A DNA stretch of 64,000 nucleotides, taken from NCBI RefSeq assembly GCF_015223065.1, contig NZ_JADFBY010000002.1:652551-716550 (forward strand), written 5' to 3'. This DNA is from Mucilaginibacter sp. JRF (GTDB lineage Bacteria > Bacteroidota > Bacteroidia > Sphingobacteriales > Sphingobacteriaceae). Position 1 is the first letter of the stretch. Every line of letters begins with the position of its first letter. The notes under the pieces were generated by a model. It was not told the DNA's origin. It worked only from the letters and a program-made list of their open reading frames with translations, and made no database searches. Made by a program: the position numbers and the translations under genes. This document shows, piece after piece, positions 62,083 through 64,000 of the stretch.

Positions 62083-62646
62083 TTAGAAACCGGGTTGAAT
62101 TTTTTTGAAAAGTTGGGCCATGCCAAAGCCTACCACCATGCCGAATAAGGCGCCGCCTATTACATCAATAGGGAAGTGTACGCTTACATATACCTGGGCA
62201 AAGCAGATGCTTGCCGCCCAAAACATGCTGATGTACCATATCCACCGCCAGCGACGTGCGAAAACAAGACTAATAAAGGCCGCCATAGCAAAATGATCGC
62301 TGGCATGGGTTGACGGGAAGCTGTAACCCGAACCACAGCGCACACGCGGAATATCTTTTTCGGCGGTAATAGGGTCGCGGCAGGGGCGTACCCGTTGTAT
62401 GGCGGGTTTGATGATGCTCGCGCTCACAAAATCGGCAACACCGGCGCTGGCGACCAGCATTAATACTATTACAATACCCGCTTTACGGTACTTATAAGTG
62501 CAAAAGGCAATGATGAAAACGTACAGTGGAATCCAAAAACGAGGATTACGCAAAAGTGGCATCAGCCAGTCGAAAAACGGGTTCGATAGGTCGTGATTAA
62601 TAAAGTAGAATAAATGCCGGTCGAGTTGTAAAAGTTGTTCGGGCAT
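62083..62646 (-). CDS. PAP2 family phosphatase
   Basis: The 187-residue membrane protein has the PAP2 motifs KPAIQRVRP (C1), SGYSFPSTHASDHFAMA (C2, catalytic His) and YVSVHFPIDVIGGALFG (C3). Five to six membrane segments are present. It probably removes phosphate from lipid substrates such as undecaprenyl pyrophosphate or phosphatidic acid. It is cotranscribed with the ZIP gene. Confidence 0.92.
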   Translation of the reverse strand: MPEQLLQLDRHLFYFINHDLSNPFFDWLMPLLRNPRFWIPLYVFIIAFCTYKYRKAGIVIVLMLVASAGVADFVSASIIKPAIQRVRPCRDPITAEKDIPRVRCGSGYSFPSTHASDHFAMAAFISLVFARRWRWIWYISMFWAASICFAQVYVSVHFPIDVIGGALFGMVVGFGMAQLFKKIQPGF

Positions 62647-62808
62647 CAGGGTAACGTTAGCGCCAATTTTTTTGCGAGTGCAAATATAGCCAATATATTG
62701 TCGGTTAAAACATGGTGGGCGTTACATTGTGTCAGTTGAATATAATAGTTCGGGTTTAAAAATAAAATTAACCAAACTATAGCTTAGGTTTTGTTTTTTG
62801 ATATATTC

Positions 62809-62845
62809 TAATACGTTAGATTTATAATTATAGACTAACGTATTA
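62809..62845. repeat. perfect inverted repeat upstream of the AT-rich gene
   Basis: TAATACGTTAG and CTAACGTATTA are 11-base perfect arms with a 15-base spacer. An overlapping pair TTAGATTTA/TAAATCTAA (62816-62824 and 62844-62852) adds alternative pairing. It lies about 45 bases before the start at 62890 and may be an operator or leader stem-loop. Confidence 0.55.
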
Positions 62846-62889
62846 AATCTAAATCCCCCAAAATATTTAAACATCGAAACTTATCACTC

Positions 62890-63594
62890 ATGAATACTAT
62901 ATCAATACCTGCTCCAGATTTTCATTTTCAGAGTATCATTAAACTGAAGGCCAAGAATCTAATACAGTCTTATTTAAAAATACACACAATAGCTTATGAT
63001 TATAGCTACGATAGTGAAAAGATACATGAGGTTATAATAGACAACTTATATCAATTCCCTAATCAAAAACAATTGACATTTTTTATTAATGAACTAATAA
63101 TTCATGTTTTTAAGATTAGAGAGGAATTTGATCGTCAAAAAAGCATGTATGACATATCAGATAATTACAGATTAGAACAACAACTTATTGAACATAGCCG
63201 CCAAGTAGACAATTTTAATTTATTGCTTTTCTTTCTATATAATAAATTATCTGAGAATGGGATCAACGTAGACGGTGATGTTTTTTCATCAGAGGAAACT
63301 TCAAATATTCAAGATGCTTTTTATTCAATTAATCAAACTCTTGAAATACTTAAAATGGGACATCACGCATTAGGGGATGAGATTCAAGATGTAAAAAATA
63401 TTCTTGAAAGATTGGAAAATATTTTAACGTTAGGTAAGGAGAATTTTTTTCAAAAGGCAACTGGTATAGCTGTAAGTTTAGCTACAGAAAAGTCTTTTGA
63501 ATTTATTTGGGAGAACATAAAACCTAATTTTATTAAGTTATTAAGTGAATATCTCCCCGTTGGAGCACAGAAATTATTAGAATCAAAAATTTAA
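62890..63594 (+). CDS. unrecognised AT-rich gene
   Basis: The 234-residue protein is not recognised. It has no signal peptide. Residues about 60-130 are helical and charged. A coiled-coil-like region runs at about 145-182 (HHALGDEIQDVKNILERLENI). The C-terminal 50 residues (FFQKATGIAVSLATEKSFEF, then FIKLLSEYLPVGAQKLL) look like amphipathic or weakly hydrophobic helices. Base composition is far more AT-rich than neighbours, with many AAA, TTT and ATA codons, which suggests horizontal gain. It sits between a PAP2 gene and a phosphoglucosamine mutase. Confidence 0.65.
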   Translation: MNTISIPAPDFHFQSIIKLKAKNLIQSYLKIHTIAYDYSYDSEKIHEVIIDNLYQFPNQKQLTFFINELIIHVFKIREEFDRQKSMYDISDNYRLEQQLIEHSRQVDNFNLLLFFLYNKLSENGINVDGDVFSSEETSNIQDAFYSINQTLEILKMGHHALGDEIQDVKNILERLENILTLGKENFFQKATGIAVSLATEKSFEFIWENIKPNFIKLLSEYLPVGAQKLLESKI

Positions 63595-63653
63595 TGAAAC
63601 TGACCATTATAGAGTGGAGAAAATGTGGTTTATGGATATGTGTTAAATATAAC

Positions 63654-63661
63654 TACTTTTG
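63654..63661 (+). promoter_or_regulatory. -7 element of the phosphoglucosamine mutase promoter
   Basis: TACTTTTG matches TAnnTTTG, 18 bases before the GTG start. A weak -33 candidate (GGTTTA) lies about 21 bases upstream. Confidence 0.4.
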
Positions 63662-63679
63662 CCCCAAAGTTAATTTATA

Positions 63680-64000
63680 GTGACACTGATCAAATCAATA
63701 AGCGGCATCCGCGGCACCATCGGCGGCATGGCCGGCGATGGGCTAACGCCACTGGATATCGTAAAATTCACGTCGGCCTATGGCAGCTGGGCGGTAAAAA
63801 AAGCAGGTATCAATAAGATCGTTATCGGCCGGGATGCCCGCATCTCGGGCGAAATGGTGAGCAGCCTGGTAACCGGCACCCTGCAAGGTCTGGGCATTGA
63901 TGTAATAGACCTTGGCCTGAGCACCACACCCACGGTAGAAATAGCCGTACCGCTTGAAAAAGCAGCAGGTGGTATCATCCTGACCGCGAGCCATAACCCC
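63680..64000 (+). CDS. glmM: phosphoglucosamine mutase (partial, 3' end outside window)
   Basis: A GTG at 63680 starts MTLIKSISGIRGTIGGM, the usual N-terminus of Bacteroidota phosphoglucosamine/phosphomannomutases. 107 residues are visible up to LTASHNP, the active-site serine loop, where the window ends. It should convert glucosamine 6-phosphate to glucosamine 1-phosphate for cell wall precursors. The gene symbol is likely but the alternative phosphomannomutase cannot be ruled out because the specificity region is cut off. Confidence 0.8.
   Translation, partial: MTLIKSISGIRGTIGGMAGDGLTPLDIVKFTSAYGSWAVKKAGINKIVIGRDARISGEMVSSLVTGTLQGLGIDVIDLGLSTTPTVEIAVPLEKAAGGIILTASHNP

Noticed and set aside
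1..64000. CRISPR array, phage or insertion sequence
   Set aside because: No regular spaced direct repeats, no transposase, integrase or phage structural gene was found on either strand.

Overview
The window reads as chromosome of a Bacteroidota bacterium, most likely family Sphingobacteriaceae and Mucilaginibacter-like. The signs are a SusC/SusD pair, a hybrid two-component sensor, a NUDIX-type arabinose regulator, promoters of the TTTG/TAnnTTTG kind, Bacteroidota-type long NusB and DUF3276 proteins, and intergenic palindromic repeats of a sort common in this group. The genus is an inference; no rRNA gene is present.

Layout. 1-6385: a partial PAS/GAF sensor histidine kinase, a phosphosugar mutase, a GNAT acetyltransferase, a secreted protein built of 23-residue repeats, a carboxypeptidase-like-domain protein and a tRNA-Arg(CCG). 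6456-19925 (all minus strand): a compact fructan utilisation locus. A one-protein sensor-regulator with a periplasmic sugar-binding domain (17160-19925) lies upstream of an operon for a sugar/H+ symporter, fructokinase, SusC, SusD, a GH32 fructanase and a GH172 enzyme. 20051-22515: AraC regulator, short-chain dehydrogenase, HPP-family membrane protein.

22695-31157 (minus): an L-arabinose operon in the order araB-araD-GH97-araA-sodium/sugar symporter, ending in a clear terminator and preceded by araR, a NUDIX-family repressor. 31443-42196 (plus): a divergent arabinan/arabinoside operon: aldose 1-epimerase, two GH51 arabinofuranosidases, GH29, GH43, GH127/146 and an endo-arabinanase-type GH43. 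Similar palindromes lie in front of both operons and are good candidates for shared AraR sites. No SusC/SusD pair accompanies the arabinan enzymes here.

42390-46705: a TIM-barrel sugar isomerase-like protein and a large lipoprotein that fuses ThuA, sugar dehydrogenase, PKD, cytochrome c and a carbohydrate-binding-like region, under a well-formed promoter. 46777-56206: housekeeping and membrane genes (DUF885 peptidase-like protein, GNAT protein, YchF, MgtE, Crp/Fnr regulator beside a membrane protein, DUF3276, ABC transporter). 56409-61358: a tight plus-strand cluster nusB-DUF1573-yajC-ybbR-coaE-MBL exonuclease-like-DUF5522-marR. 61363-64000: ZIP transporter, PAP2 phosphatase, a strongly AT-rich unrecognised gene and the start of a phosphoglucosamine mutase.

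How it works together: fructan is sensed and degraded by the first locus and fructose is imported and phosphorylated. Arabinan or arabinose side chains are cut by the plus-strand operon, arabinose is imported by the sodium symporter and converted by AraA, AraB and AraD to D-xylulose 5-phosphate. No transposase, phage gene or CRISPR array is visible.
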